64,000 nt of DNA from Bog-473 sp963788125 (lineage in GTDB: Bacteria; Actinomycetota; Acidimicrobiia; Acidimicrobiales; RAAP-2). This document shows positions 1 to 9,258 of this stretch, piece after piece. The number at the start of each line of letters is the position of its first letter. The stretch's first letter is position 1. The translations under genes were made by a program, and so were the position numbers. The notes under the pieces are model-generated. The model saw only the letters and a list, made by a program, of their open reading frames with translations. It ran no database searches and was not told the origin of the DNA. The stretch lies in NCBI GenBank assembly GCA_963788125.1, contig CAWBFN010000003.1, positions 62,001 to 126,000 of the forward strand. Direction: 5' to 3'.

Positions 1-462
1 CTGGTAGGGCTTCCACCAGCGCGAACGGTTGTTCATGTCACCGGTGGTGCCGATGTGGTGGCCACAGGCGCGGATGCGGGGGCCCGGGATGATCTCCTGG
101 GCGATGGCCATCTTCAGCTGGACATCGATGTCGTGCGCGCAAGCAGCGCCGACGTAGCCGGTGAAGCCGCTCTCCAGAAGGACACGGCAGGTGCGGACAC
201 CGATCGCCATCATGACGCCGGGCGGGAGCTCCTTGCCCGGCTTCTCGCCGGCGAAGATGTCGAACTTGTAGAAGTCCGGGTGCAGGTGGCAGGTGATGAG
301 GCCGGGCATCAGCGTCATGCCACCGACGTCGATGACGTCGCCCGGCACCTCGCCCGGCCCGTCGTCGACGGCGGCGATCCGGTTCCCCTCCACCCGGACG
401 GTGTGCCGGCCCGGGAGCATCTCGCGACCGTCGAAGACCTTGGCGTTCGTCAGCACCAACAT
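1..462 (-). CDS. Amidohydrolase (PF01979-like), N-terminal part only
   Basis: Only the first 154 residues lie inside the window; the C-terminal part is beyond the left edge. Residues 1-50 form the small beta-strand-rich N-terminal segment usual in imidazolonepropionase/dihydroorotase-like cyclic amidohydrolases. It is followed by the metal-binding HLH motif (His59, His61) in the context PGLITCHLHPD. ATG 462 is preceded by a GGGAGG ribosome site. It is the last visible gene of the minus-strand operon that begins at 6027, 46 bases after the enoyl-CoA hydratase. It differs from the seven amidohydrolase-2 paralogues elsewhere in the window. Role inferred: metal-dependent hydrolysis of a cyclic or amide-like intermediate; substrate unknown. 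Confidence 0.8.
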   Translation of the reverse strand, partial: MLVLTNAKVFDGREMLPGRHTVRVEGNRIAAVDDGPGEVPGDVIDVGGMTLMPGLITCHLHPDFYKFDIFAGEKPGKELPPGVMMAIGVRTCRVLLESGFTGYVGAACAHDIDVQLKMAIAQEIIPGPRIRACGHHIGTTGDMNNRSRWWKPYQ

Positions 463-508
463 GGGCATTCCTCCCTCATGGGCTACTCGGCCGCCCGCCC
501 GCGGCGGC

Positions 509-1447
509 TCAGGCGCCATTCGGGGGGAACAGCTCGTCGTTGTCGCGCACAGAATTGGTCAGGCCGCGGTCGAGCGTCTCGCGGTTGAGCTCGAGCGACG
601 CACCGTCGGGCTGCAGCATGCGGCCCGTGGACTCGAGCAGGCCGGAGATGATGCTGCCCATGTACTCGCCCTGGTGCTGCTTGAAGATCTCGAAGAAAGT
701 CTTCTGGACGAAGACGGTGTCGGTCGGTCGGGAGCGGGCGCAGGCCAGTGCGTACTTCTCCGTCATGGCCTCCAGCTCGTCGAAGGGCACCACGGCGTTG
801 ACGAAGTTGCAGTCGTACATCTCCTTGGCGGTGAACGGCCGACCGGTGAACACCATCTCCATGAACTTGCGGACGCCCATCATCGTGCACCACTGCCACT
901 GCCGCGCCGCGAAGCCGGCGTAGCGGAAGGCGGCGTGGCCGTACAGGGCATCCTCCGACGAGATGACCAGGTCGGCGTCGGCCGCCTGGTAGAAGTGCCA
1001 GCCGTAGCAGTAGCCCCGCACCTCGAGGATGCTGATCTTCTTGAAGTCCTGCAGGCTCCGCATCCCGGCGCTGGGGTCGGTGTAGAACTGCACGTTGGAG
1101 GCGTTGTAGCGATACGACTTCCCCGGCGGGTACTCGACGTCGGCGTCCTCGGGGATGCGCAGGGCGGTCTTCATGGTCACATCGCCCCGCCGGGCCATGA
1201 TGTCCATCAGCTCGGGAAGGTCGGCGCCACTGCCGAGATCCGGGCCGTTGGCCCGGATCACGAGCACCTTGACGTCGTCGTCGATGCCGGCCAGACGGAT
1301 GAGGTCGGCGTAGCGGTGCTCGGCATCGATCGTCATGGCATTGAGCTCGTCGGCGCGATCGAAGGTGATCGTGGCGATCTTCGTCGCCGGGTCCTTCTCG
1401 TAGAGGACGATCTCCTCCGCCGACGGACGCTTCTTCTTCCCTGCCAT
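509..1447 (-). CDS. Enoyl-CoA hydratase/isomerase family protein
   Basis: A 312-residue crotonase-fold protein, somewhat longer than the usual 260-residue hydratase. The first oxyanion-hole region reads GSGADLPEL and the second GYCYGWHFYQAADADLVISS, both typical positions in the fold, although GYCYGWHF is an unusual version of the common G-G-G-x-E segment. The likely reaction is hydration, isomerisation or C-C hydrolysis of an enoyl-CoA. ATG 1447 has AAGGAAGGAG upstream. It sits 46 bases after the acyl-CoA ligase in a six-gene operon, which fits a CoA-thioester substrate. The exact reaction cannot be read from sequence. Confidence 0.88.
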   Translation of the reverse strand: MAGKKKRPSAEEIVLYEKDPATKIATITFDRADELNAMTIDAEHRYADLIRLAGIDDDVKVLVIRANGPDLGSGADLPELMDIMARRGDVTMKTALRIPEDADVEYPPGKSYRYNASNVQFYTDPSAGMRSLQDFKKISILEVRGYCYGWHFYQAADADLVISSEDALYGHAAFRYAGFAARQWQWCTMMGVRKFMEMVFTGRPFTAKEMYDCNFVNAVVPFDELEAMTEKYALACARSRPTDTVFVQKTFFEIFKQHQGEYMGSIISGLLESTGRMLQPDGASLELNRETLDRGLTNSVRDNDELFPPNGA

Positions 1448-1493
1448 GCGACTCCTTCCTTTCGTGGACGAACTGCCCCTCCAGCGGTTCCGC

Positions 1494-3149
1494 TCAGCCC
1501 ACGGCCGGCGCCCCCTGCTCCACTGCCGGCTCCCCGGCCAGCCGGGACGCGATCAGTGCGGCCATGTCGACGAGCTGCAGCTTCCCGGTCGCCGTCCTCG
1601 GGACGTCGTCGTGCGAGATGAACACGATGCGGCGCGGCACCTTGAAGCTCGAGAGCCGCTCCCGAAGTGCGGTCTTGAGGCCCTCCTCGGTCGGGCCGGT
1701 GCCCCCGCGCGGCACCACCGCCGCGACGACCATCTCGCCGAGTGCCGCGTCGGGCAGCCCGGCGACCAGCGACAGCTCCACCTCGGGCAACGCGTTCAAC
1801 GCCGCCTCCACCTCCAGTCGGGAGACGTTGGCCGAGTTCGTCTTTATCATGTCGCCGGTTCGACCGACGAAGAAGGCGTAGCCATCGGCATCGATCCGCA
1901 CAAGGTCGTTCGTCGGGTAGAAGCCGTCGGGGGTGAACACCTTGCGCCGGTCGACCTTGTAGAAGCCGGTCATCAACGCGCCCCCACGGAGTTGCAGCTC
2001 ACCGACCTCGCCCGGCGGCACCTCCTCGCCCGTCTCGGGATCCACCGCCCGACGTTCAATGCCGTTCACGGCGCGCCCGGACGCGCCGGCCTTGCCGTCG
2101 GGCATGCGCCAATTGATCGGCTCGGCGCTGTGGGCGGAGAAGCTCTCCGACATCCCGAAGAGGTTGGCCCGGAGGCCGGGAGGGATGAGCACACCGTTCT
2201 CTTCGCGTGGTGGGCCGCCCATGCCCCGGATCTTATCGACGTCGATGCCGCGCGCCATCGCCGCGGCGCGTAGCTTTGCCAGCATCTGCCACACGACCAC
2301 GTAGGTGATGTCGTACCGCTCGATCGCGTCGAGCACGTCCTCGACGTCCGGCGACGGTGGGTAGACCAACGTTCCACCGGTACTCAGCACCTGCAGCGCC
2401 GCCGCGACGCCGCCCATCCAGAACGCCGGCAGCAGCGACAAGGTGCGATCACGGCTCGTCAACAGGAAGTACGGGGCGAGCGCCCGGGGTTGGCGTGCCA
2501 CCGCCCACTGTCCATGCACGACCGCCTTCGGGATGGCCGTACTTCCCGAGGTGTAGACGACGAACGCATCGTCGGCCGGCGACACCTCGCGCTCGACGGC
2601 GGCGAGCAGCACCGTGTCGGGGGCATCCGGCGCATCGGCTCGGGTGAGGAGGTCCTCGACCGGCCGCGCCCAGGACAGGCCCTCGCTGTCATCGAGCCAG
2701 ACGGAACGCAGAAGGGGAGCGCTCAGGATACGCAGGGACTCAGCTCTGCTCTCACTCAAACCGGGCAGCGCCGCCGTGAGGTTGTCGACGAAGTCGCGCC
2801 GCAAGAAGCGACGCACGCCGATGAGGATATGGGCATCGCTCGTTCGGATGATCTGCGCCAGTTCCGGCGGCGCCGCCAGGGTGCTGATGGGCGTGATCAG
2901 CGCGCCGATGCGCAGAGCGGCGTAGAAGGTCGTCAGCCACAGGGCGCCGTCAGGTGCCAGGAGCCCGATCCGGGTGCCTTTCCCGACTCCGCTCGCCAGC
3001 AGCGCCCGCGCCATGCGGCCGGAACGCCGGTCGAGCTCCCGGTAGGTCATGGTCTCGCCGGCGACGATGAGCGCGACGTGCTCGCCGCGCGCCGCGACGA
3101 TCTCTGCGAACAGCTCGGGGAACGTCGATGCCGGCTCAGCCTCCTCCAT
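1494..3149 (-). CDS. Acyl-CoA synthetase (AMP-dependent ligase)
   Basis: A 551-residue ANL-superfamily ligase that adenylates a carboxylic acid and transfers it to CoA. The phosphate-binding loop YTSGSTAIPKAVVHG lies near residues 199-213, FGMSES marks the A5 region, and the hinge/A8 region reads FVGRTGDMIKT. The C-terminal catalytic lysine is in TGKLQ. An upstream extension of the reading frame exists, but ATG 3149 has a strong AGAGGAGG site and MEEAEP starts a normal N-terminus, so this start is preferred. It lies 29 bases after the VOC gene and 46 before the hydratase. It probably provides the CoA ester used by the downstream hydratase. Confidence 0.92.
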   Translation of the reverse strand: MEEAEPASTFPELFAEIVAARGEHVALIVAGETMTYRELDRRSGRMARALLASGVGKGTRIGLLAPDGALWLTTFYAALRIGALITPISTLAAPPELAQIIRTSDAHILIGVRRFLRRDFVDNLTAALPGLSESRAESLRILSAPLLRSVWLDDSEGLSWARPVEDLLTRADAPDAPDTVLLAAVEREVSPADDAFVVYTSGSTAIPKAVVHGQWAVARQPRALAPYFLLTSRDRTLSLLPAFWMGGVAAALQVLSTGGTLVYPPSPDVEDVLDAIERYDITYVVVWQMLAKLRAAAMARGIDVDKIRGMGGPPREENGVLIPPGLRANLFGMSESFSAHSAEPINWRMPDGKAGASGRAVNGIERRAVDPETGEEVPPGEVGELQLRGGALMTGFYKVDRRKVFTPDGFYPTNDLVRIDADGYAFFVGRTGDMIKTNSANVSRLEVEAALNALPEVELSLVAGLPDAALGEMVVAAVVPRGGTGPTEEGLKTALRERLSSFKVPRRIVFISHDDVPRTATGKLQLVDMAALIASRLAGEPAVEQGAPAVG

Positions 3150-3178
3150 CAGCCTCCTCTCGACCGTGCGCCGTCGGC

Positions 3179-3712
3179 TCAAGAGAGGCCGACGATGGGG
3201 TTCCCGCCATCCCACGATTCGGCGGCTTGACGCATGTTGGCGAACCACGCCTCGCGCGTCGCACTGGGTTCCAGGAGCTCGACCATGAAACCGAGGGTGG
3301 GCGACGTGTCGACCCAGGACGTGCGACTGGTCCCGGCCCGGCCCTCGAAGGCGAGATCCGCGCCTGCTTTCATGTAGGTGTCGCGCTCGACCTCGTAGTC
3401 GTCGCACATCAACGCCATGTGATGGAGACCGAACTCATCGCGGCGGAAGACATCCCGGAAGACCCCGGGGTCGTCGTTGTCCTGACAGACCAGTTCGATC
3501 TGCATGTCACCGGCGTAGGCGATCGCCGCGGTAACGGAGGGGAACTCGGCCGGTTCGCCGCGGTAGCGGCCGTCGGCGAACGGCACCTCGTTGAACCAGA
3601 AGAACGGGCCGACACCGGCGGTGTGCACCCAGGAGTCGATGGCGGCGCGGAGATCGGACACCAGCCAGCACACCTGCATGAAGTTCCGGTTCGGAAAGGG
3701 CAGCGAGGTCAT
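3179..3712 (-). CDS. VOC/glyoxalase-superfamily protein
   Basis: A 177-residue protein with the paired beta-alpha-beta-beta-beta pattern of the vicinal oxygen chelate fold. The first module begins with a V-C-W-L-V-S-D-L strand and the second includes EFGLHHMAL, where His is a likely metal ligand. Candidate ligands are also present in the acidic MQIELV and FMVELLEP strands. Members include extradiol dioxygenases, epimerases and lyases, so the reaction is open. Its place between the dioxygenase and the acyl-CoA ligase suggests a metal-dependent ring or keto-acid step. Confidence 0.82.
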   Translation of the reverse strand: MTSLPFPNRNFMQVCWLVSDLRAAIDSWVHTAGVGPFFWFNEVPFADGRYRGEPAEFPSVTAAIAYAGDMQIELVCQDNDDPGVFRDVFRRDEFGLHHMALMCDDYEVERDTYMKAGADLAFEGRAGTSRTSWVDTSPTLGFMVELLEPSATREAWFANMRQAAESWDGGNPIVGLS

Positions 3713-3749
3713 CGGTACGTCCTTCCCAGCGGAGCTGTCGCCATGGGGT

Positions 3750-4604
3750 TCAACTGATCACCGGGAAGCGCTCGTCGCCTAGCGGCTCCCACTGCTTCAT
3801 GGCGGAGTGATCGAAGTTCGGGCACGGCGAGCCGTTCCAGCACGCATCGGCCGGCTGGGTGACGATGATGTAGGCCCACCGCGGCCGGTCCAGCAGGTTG
3901 GCCCCGGCGCCGTGAATGGTGTGGTGGGTGTGGACGGTGATGTCGCCCACCTCATAGGTCATCGGGTCCGACATCCCGAGCTGGCGAAGCTCGGGGAAGG
4001 CGTCCAGGGCGTCGCCCTCGCCGTAGGTCGTGTAGTCGCCGAGCACCCCCGAACGGTGCGAGCCGTTCACGAACGACATGGTCCCCGCCTCGGCGCCGTA
4101 GGCTTCGAGGGGGAACCAGAAGGTCATCCCACCGGATCGGTCGACGGCGAAGGTGATGAAGTCCTGGTGGAAGGCGGTCGGCCCGTTGCCCCCGTGCCGG
4201 GATCCCTTCGAGCTTGGCAGCTTGGGAACGAGGAGATCGGTGTAGTACCGGACCTCCGTGCCACGCCCATCGGCGCTGGCGCGGCGCTGCAGCAGTTTGG
4301 CGCTCTTGCCCACCTCGAGAATCAGCGGCCGCAGGAGGGGGTTCGACAGGCCCGAGCTGCGCTGGGCGTTGAAGTAGGCGGTCCCCGGCTTTCCTTCCGC
4401 CGCCGCCGCCTCCAGGAACGGAGACAACGGGTTGGAGTCAGCATCGTCGCCCATCGTCTGGCGGGCGATGTCGAGCATGGATCGAATGACGTCCGGGTCC
4501 ACGAAGCTCCGCAGTTTCACCCAGCCGAACTGGTGGAGATGGTCCACCTCCTCGGCGGTCACCGACCGGCACGGCGTCGAGCGAAGCCCAATCGCGTCCT
4601 GCAT
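3750..4604 (-). CDS. Phytanoyl-CoA dioxygenase (PhyH) family protein
   Basis: A 284-residue Fe(II)/2-oxoglutarate oxygenase of the PhyH type. The metal triad is visible as His146-x-Asp148 (FHQDF) and a distal His near 231 (HTIHGAGAN), followed by Arg242 as the probable 2-oxoglutarate anchor. The reading frame extends upstream, but ATG 4604 has GGAGGAG upstream and opens with a normal family N-terminus. It sits 28 bases after the amidohydrolase stop, second in the operon. Expected role: hydroxylation of an alkyl or acyl carbon, perhaps on a CoA ester; the substrate is inferred from context only. Confidence 0.88.
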   Translation of the reverse strand: MQDAIGLRSTPCRSVTAEEVDHLHQFGWVKLRSFVDPDVIRSMLDIARQTMGDDADSNPLSPFLEAAAAEGKPGTAYFNAQRSSGLSNPLLRPLILEVGKSAKLLQRRASADGRGTEVRYYTDLLVPKLPSSKGSRHGGNGPTAFHQDFITFAVDRSGGMTFWFPLEAYGAEAGTMSFVNGSHRSGVLGDYTTYGEGDALDAFPELRQLGMSDPMTYEVGDITVHTHHTIHGAGANLLDRPRWAYIIVTQPADACWNGSPCPNFDHSAMKQWEPLGDERFPVIS

Positions 4605-4632
4605 GATGTCACTCTCCTCCGAACGCTCGATC

Positions 4633-6027
4633 TCAGACGAAGATCCCCGGCCCGGTGCGGAAGGCATAGAGACCGACCATCTCGTCCGCGGGCAGGGTAC
4701 AGGGCGTCGCGATCTCGGACACGCTCGGGCCGATTCTGGCGGCGACCTGCGCCAGATTGGTGCGGTCGAGCCCGTACAGCTCGATCGCCGTGTCGCCGAG
4801 GTACTGGCGTGTGTACTTCGGATCGATGTCGCAAAACGTGAACTGCATCGCCTGGCGTGTGTGGGGCCACGTGCCCTCCATGTGCGGATAGTCGTCACCC
4901 CACATCGTGTTTGACGCCAGATCGTGCTCGATCCCGAACTTCGCCTCCCAGTTCGACAGGAAGCTGGCCCCGATGAAGCAGTTCTGGCGGAAGTACTCCG
5001 ACGGCGGCTTCGGAAGGGCGGCCCTCAGGGCGGAGCCCCCCGGGCCGCTGTAGAGCCCATCCATGTCGGACATGACCTGGGGCGCCCAGTCCATCCACTG
5101 CTCGGTCAGCGCCAGCTTCAGATCCGGGTGGCGGGCGAAGACGCCGCCGAGAATCATCACCCATACGCCGCGGCGGCCCCGCCAGGCCGTCTCCATCATG
5201 TACATCGCCTGCGCACCCGGGCCCTTGTAGGGGTAGTGCTCCCCTCCGCCACCGTGCGTGTTGAGCGACAGGCCCGTCTCGGCGCACACAGCCCATAGTG
5301 GATCCCATGCCGGGTCGTTGAGCATGGGGAAGTCGCCACGCGGCGCGGGGAGGTTGATGCCCTTGAGGCCCGCCTCGGCCGCCCACTCGACCTCCCGGAC
5401 GCACGCCTCGCGATCCGAGATCGGGATGTGGGCGATGCCGGCATGACGCTCGGGCGCCTCCGACACGAAATCGGCGAGCCAGCGGTTGTAGATGCGTACC
5501 CCGACGGCTTCGAGGTGGTTGTACCGGGAGTCACCCCAGGCGATGAGACCGGTGGTCGAGAACGGGATCGACTGACCGTTCAGGCCGCCGTGGTAGATGA
5601 CGGCGGCGGCGACACCGGCCTTGTCCATATCGGCGAGACGAGCCGAGTGGTCCTGCAGCCCCGGGAGCAGGCTGGCCTCGTAGCTCCGCTGAAGGAACCG
5701 GGGGTCGACCTGGTCCACGTTGCGGATGCCCGCCACCTTCCCGAACTGCTCGGCCTCTTCCTTCCCCAACTCGGCGGTGGACTTCCCGAGCGACCAGTTC
5801 TCGTCCTCACCGGGCCTGGCGGCCTCCGAGGACCGCCACGAGAGCAGTCCGTGTCCCTCCATCTCCGCCACGAAGCGGTCGAAGTCGTCGAGGTACTTGG
5901 ACTCGCAGTAGTCGCGCAGCTGTCCCTTGACGGACGGACCGACGTGGCTGTCGGTCGACACGACGATGTAGGGCTCGTCCGAGGCGGCGGTCTGACCGAC
6001 GGAGCTCCCGTGAGCGTCCTGCGACAT
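4633..6027 (-). CDS. Amidohydrolase family 2 (PF04909) protein, paralogue 1
   Basis: A 464-residue TIM-barrel metal hydrolase/decarboxylase of the amidohydrolase-2 group. The N-terminal metal motif reads STDSHVGP (Asp26, His28). A mid-barrel histidine is in SLNTHGGGG, and the late Asp/His pair is in WGDDYPHMEGTW. It resembles the 48435-49790 paralogue in the last motif and overall length more than the shorter paralogues. ATG 6027 has AAAGGGGG upstream. It is the first gene of the minus operon and is divergent from a P450. The family includes ACMS and resorcylate decarboxylases and C-C hydrolases; the reaction here is unknown. Confidence 0.88.
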   Translation of the reverse strand: MSQDAHGSSVGQTAASDEPYIVVSTDSHVGPSVKGQLRDYCESKYLDDFDRFVAEMEGHGLLSWRSSEAARPGEDENWSLGKSTAELGKEEAEQFGKVAGIRNVDQVDPRFLQRSYEASLLPGLQDHSARLADMDKAGVAAAVIYHGGLNGQSIPFSTTGLIAWGDSRYNHLEAVGVRIYNRWLADFVSEAPERHAGIAHIPISDREACVREVEWAAEAGLKGINLPAPRGDFPMLNDPAWDPLWAVCAETGLSLNTHGGGGEHYPYKGPGAQAMYMMETAWRGRRGVWVMILGGVFARHPDLKLALTEQWMDWAPQVMSDMDGLYSGPGGSALRAALPKPPSEYFRQNCFIGASFLSNWEAKFGIEHDLASNTMWGDDYPHMEGTWPHTRQAMQFTFCDIDPKYTRQYLGDTAIELYGLDRTNLAQVAARIGPSVSEIATPCTLPADEMVGLYAFRTGPGIFV

Positions 6028-6143
6028 CGCGTCCCCCTTTCTCTGTCGGGCTGACTTTAGCACGACGATGGCACGCGGTGCCGCGGCCGAGGTATGCTCT
6101 GGCGAGCGAGGGTTGGCGCGACGCAGCGCGGGGAGGAACTGAC
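6028..6143. promoter_or_regulatory. Divergent promoter region with inverted repeat
   Basis: This 116-base spacer separates divergent amidohydrolase and P450 genes. It contains an inverted repeat GGCAC-gcg-GTGCC at 6070-6082. A TATGCT hexamer at 6093-6098 suits a -10 box for the P450. The P450 start is preceded by GGGGAGGAAC. The repeat lies where a regulator could contact the -35 region. Regulatory function is inference. Confidence 0.4.
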
Positions 6144-7415
6144 ATGTCCACGATTGACGGTCCGACCATCGACTTCTTCACCGATCCCTCGCTCATCGCC
6201 GACCCGCATCCCTACTACGAAGAGGTACGGGCCCATGGGCCGGTGTGGAAGGAGCCGGTCCACGGGGCGTTCGTCATCACCGGCTACGACGAGATTTCGG
6301 CTGTCTACCGGGACCCAGAGACGTTCTCGTCGCTGAATACCTTCAGCGGACCGTTGGTGCAGCTGCCCGAACAGCCCGAGGATGACGACGCCAACGAACT
6401 GATCCGGCGATACCGGACAAGCTTCCCGGCCCACGACCTCGTCGGGACCATGGACCCGCCCGAGCACGCGGCGCACCGCGGGCTGATGATGCGCATGCTG
6501 ACACCCAAGCGACTGAAGGAGAACGAGGCCTTCATGTGGCGGCTGGCCGACCAGGTGATCGATGAGTTCGCGGGGCGGGGGAGCTGTGAGTTCATCGGCG
6601 AGTACGCCCAGCCGTTCGCGCTGCTGGTCATCGCCGACCTGCTCGGGATCCCCGAGTCGGACCATGCCGCGCTGCGCGCCGAGTTCGTGGCCGCCGGCCA
6701 GCCCGGAAAGCTCGGTGAGCCACTCGCGCAGGACCCGCTCTCGTTCTTGGACGACTGGTTCACCGCCTACATCGAGGACCGCCGGCGCCATCCTCGCGAC
6801 GACGTCCTGACCGAAATGTCGCTGACGACGTTCCCGGACGGATCGATGCCCGAGGTGGTCGAGGTCGTGAAGGCGGCGACCTTCCTGTTCGCCGGTGGGC
6901 AGGGGACCTCCGCGCGATTCCTCGGCAACGTGGTGCACCTGCTCGCCGAAGATCTGGACCTCCAGCAGCTCATCCGGAGCGAACGTGACCGTATCCCCAA
7001 CCTGGTCGAGGAGGGGCTGCGGGTTCGGAGCCCGGTGAAGGTGGGCTTCCGGTTGGCGCGGAGGTCGACGACGCTCGCCGGCGTGCCCATTCCCGCCGGG
7101 AGCGCGCTCATGCTGCTCCTGCAGGCGGCGAACCGCGACCCGGAACGGTTCGAGTGTCCGGCGCAGTTCCACATCGAGCGCCAGAACGCCCGTGAGCACG
7201 TGGCGTTCGGACGCGGGATCCACTCGTGTCCCGGGGGCCCGCTGGTTCGAACAGACGCCAAGACCACCCTCGAGCGGATGCTCAGCCGGTTCGAGGAGTT
7301 CCGGATCTCCGAGGTGCACCACGGGCCGCCGGACGACCGCCACTACGACTACACCCAGTCGTGGATCCTCCGCGGGTTCAGTGCCCTGCACCTCGAACTG
7401 ACGTCCGCTTCGTAA
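6144..7415 (+). CDS. Cytochrome P450 (a)
   Basis: A 423-residue soluble bacterial P450. The I-helix oxygen-binding segment reads FAGGQGTSA, the K-helix ExxR is EGLR, and the heme loop FGRGIHSCPGG carries the thiolate Cys362. No N-terminal membrane anchor is present, as usual for actinobacterial P450s. The frame is open upstream, but ATG 6144 has GGGGAGGAAC and starts a standard N-terminus. It is convergent with the second P450 at 7472-8671. It needs ferredoxin and reductase partners; the only ferredoxin-like gene seen is the Rieske protein near 15204. Expected role: hydroxylation of a hydrophobic substrate. Confidence 0.93.
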   Translation: MSTIDGPTIDFFTDPSLIADPHPYYEEVRAHGPVWKEPVHGAFVITGYDEISAVYRDPETFSSLNTFSGPLVQLPEQPEDDDANELIRRYRTSFPAHDLVGTMDPPEHAAHRGLMMRMLTPKRLKENEAFMWRLADQVIDEFAGRGSCEFIGEYAQPFALLVIADLLGIPESDHAALRAEFVAAGQPGKLGEPLAQDPLSFLDDWFTAYIEDRRRHPRDDVLTEMSLTTFPDGSMPEVVEVVKAATFLFAGGQGTSARFLGNVVHLLAEDLDLQQLIRSERDRIPNLVEEGLRVRSPVKVGFRLARRSTTLAGVPIPAGSALMLLLQAANRDPERFECPAQFHIERQNAREHVAFGRGIHSCPGGPLVRTDAKTTLERMLSRFEEFRISEVHHGPPDDRHYDYTQSWILRGFSALHLELTSAS

Positions 7416-7471
7416 TCGCTCGAGGCGGCCGCACCCGCACCCCGCACATCGGCACGTCTGCCCGGTGGCCT

Positions 7472-8671
7472 TCAGGCTGCGGGCAGGTGCACGGGCAGGG
7501 TCGACCAGCCGCGCACCTGCGAACTGTCGAGGGTGGCGTTGTCCAGGTCGACCTCCCACTCGGGGAAGCGGCTGAGGATCTCGTCGATGGCGATGCGCGC
7601 TTCGAGCCGGGCCAATGCGGCGCCCAGGCAGAAGTGGATGCCGTAGCCGAAGGAGAGGTGGTGACCGATCTGGCGGTGGATGTCGAAGACGTCACCGTCG
7701 GGCGGGAAGGCTCGGTGGTCGCGGTTGCCTGAGGCCATCAGCATCATCAGCGCGCTGCCTTCGGGGACCGTGTGGCCGTGAAACTCGACATCCCGCGTCA
7801 CGTAGCGGCAGGCCTGGAGCGCCGGCGGCTCGAACCGCAGGATCTCCTCGACGGCGTTGGGGATCAGGGACCGGTCGTCGACCAGCTCTCGGCGCTGGTC
7901 CGGATGTTCGGCAAGGATCTTCCCGGAGTGGCCGATCACCCGGTTGGTCGTCTCGTTGCCGGCGGTGGCCAGCACGTTGACGAAGATCAGGAGTTCGTCG
8001 CGTGTGAGTCGTCGCACGGTTCCGGTCTCGTCCTCGAACTCGGCCTGCACCAGGGCGGTCATGAGATCGTCGGAGGGATGTTGCACGCGCCAGGTGATGT
8101 AGTCCTCGAAGAACGCGGCGTCGGCGAACTGGTCCTCGCGGAACTCACCCGGCTGGCCGGGCTCCCGGCGCAGACCCTCGTCCTTGCGGAGCCGCACGTC
8201 CTCCTGGTCCTGTTCGGGAATGCCGAGCAGCATCCCGATCACCCGCATGGGCATCCGGGCGCCGAGGTCGAGCACGAAGTCCAGGCGGTCGGAGCCCACG
8301 AGTGGATCGAGCACCTCGGCGCACAAGGCGCGGATCTGAGGCTCCAGAGCGTTCATTTTCTTGGGCGTAAAGACGCGGGACAGGACACCGCGGTGGGCGG
8401 TGTGGAGTGGCGGGTCCTCGAAGATGAATACCCCGGATGGCAGCTCGATGTTGGCCTTAATCAGCTCGAGGATCCCTCCGCGGGCCGAGCTGAACGTGCG
8501 GGCATCCTTCAGCACGCTCTCGACGTCGTCGAACCGGCTCACGGCGTAGAAGTCGTGCTTCTCGTTGTAGTAGAGCGGCTCTTCTTCGCGCATACGCCGG
8601 AAGATCGGGTAGGGGTCCAGCTGCAGATCGGGGTCGTAGGGGTCGTAGTAGATCTCGTCGCGACTCGTCAT
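7472..8671 (-). CDS. Cytochrome P450 (b)
   Basis: A 399-residue bacterial P450 with a canonical I-helix (ATAGNETT), ExxR (EILR) and heme loop FGYGIHFCLG with thiolate Cys348. It is more conventional in these motifs than the neighbouring P450, so the two are probably not recent duplicates. The start is uncertain: ATG 8671 (MTSRDE) gives a normal family N-terminus, and ATG 8689 in the same frame is an alternative; neither has a strong ribosome site. It is the tail-to-tail neighbour of the first P450. Function beyond monooxygenation is not determinable. Confidence 0.93.
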   Translation of the reverse strand: MTSRDEIYYDPYDPDLQLDPYPIFRRMREEEPLYYNEKHDFYAVSRFDDVESVLKDARTFSSARGGILELIKANIELPSGVFIFEDPPLHTAHRGVLSRVFTPKKMNALEPQIRALCAEVLDPLVGSDRLDFVLDLGARMPMRVIGMLLGIPEQDQEDVRLRKDEGLRREPGQPGEFREDQFADAAFFEDYITWRVQHPSDDLMTALVQAEFEDETGTVRRLTRDELLIFVNVLATAGNETTNRVIGHSGKILAEHPDQRRELVDDRSLIPNAVEEILRFEPPALQACRYVTRDVEFHGHTVPEGSALMMLMASGNRDHRAFPPDGDVFDIHRQIGHHLSFGYGIHFCLGAALARLEARIAIDEILSRFPEWEVDLDNATLDSSQVRGWSTLPVHLPAA

Positions 8672-8754
8672 CGTCAATGCTCGTCCCATCCCCAGCCGGG
8701 TTGTCGTCCGGCCCACTATGGCGCGGGGTGTCACCAGCAGTCCAGCTTTCGCCC

Positions 8755-9135
8755 CTACGAAGCCGACGTGTCCTGGTCCAGGACCTGTCGGGCCAGTCTT
8801 CGTGGTGCGATGAGGGTGTACGAGGTGCGGACCCACTCTTCGATCTCGCGCCAGCGCTTGGCGGCGGTGGGGCGCCCACCGAGAGTAACCGAAACCCAGC
8901 CGTGACGGCCAAGTCCGTATGCGGTGGGGGAGACCTGTGGGTCCGTGGCGACGACCGCGGCGGCTTCGTCGGCCGGGAGTTTGACGGTGAGGGTGGAGGC
9001 GTCAGGACTGGCGAATACGAAGTTCTTGCCGTGGACCCGAAATGTGGGCTCTCCGCCCCACGCCTCTATATCGACCCGTTCCGCCTCGGGGAGGCGGCTG
9101 ACGATCTGCTCCAGGCGGTCCATGTTCGCCGTCAT
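8755..9135 (-). CDS. MmcQ/YjbR (DUF419)-like protein
   Basis: A 126-residue protein with the pattern of the MmcQ/YjbR family: an N-terminal helix, a W-G-G-x-P-T-F-R-V strand with K-x-F following, then Y-G-L-G-R-H-G-W-V and a C-terminal R-x-R-x-I-E-E-W helix. ATG 9135 has GGAGG upstream; a second ATG four codons later is possible. The family is often labelled DNA-binding, but its function is poorly known. It lies divergent from the phosphotransferase gene. No catabolic role is evident. Confidence 0.75.
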   Translation of the reverse strand: MTANMDRLEQIVSRLPEAERVDIEAWGGEPTFRVHGKNFVFASPDASTLTVKLPADEAAAVVATDPQVSPTAYGLGRHGWVSVTLGGRPTAAKRWREIEEWVRTSYTLIAPRRLARQVLDQDTSAS

Positions 9136-9258
9136 GTTCAGTCCTCCGTCCACGTCGTCCCGTCGGTTCGGGTGCTCAATTATCAGGTTTTCTGGGCGAC
9201 TCGAAGCCACCCAGCCGGGGACCTCCCCACATGTCGTCCCGGCTGACAAGATGGCGCG

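Noticed and set aside
6057..7559. 500-codon minus frame opposite the first P450
   Set aside because: The plus strand has complete P450 motifs; the minus translation has none.
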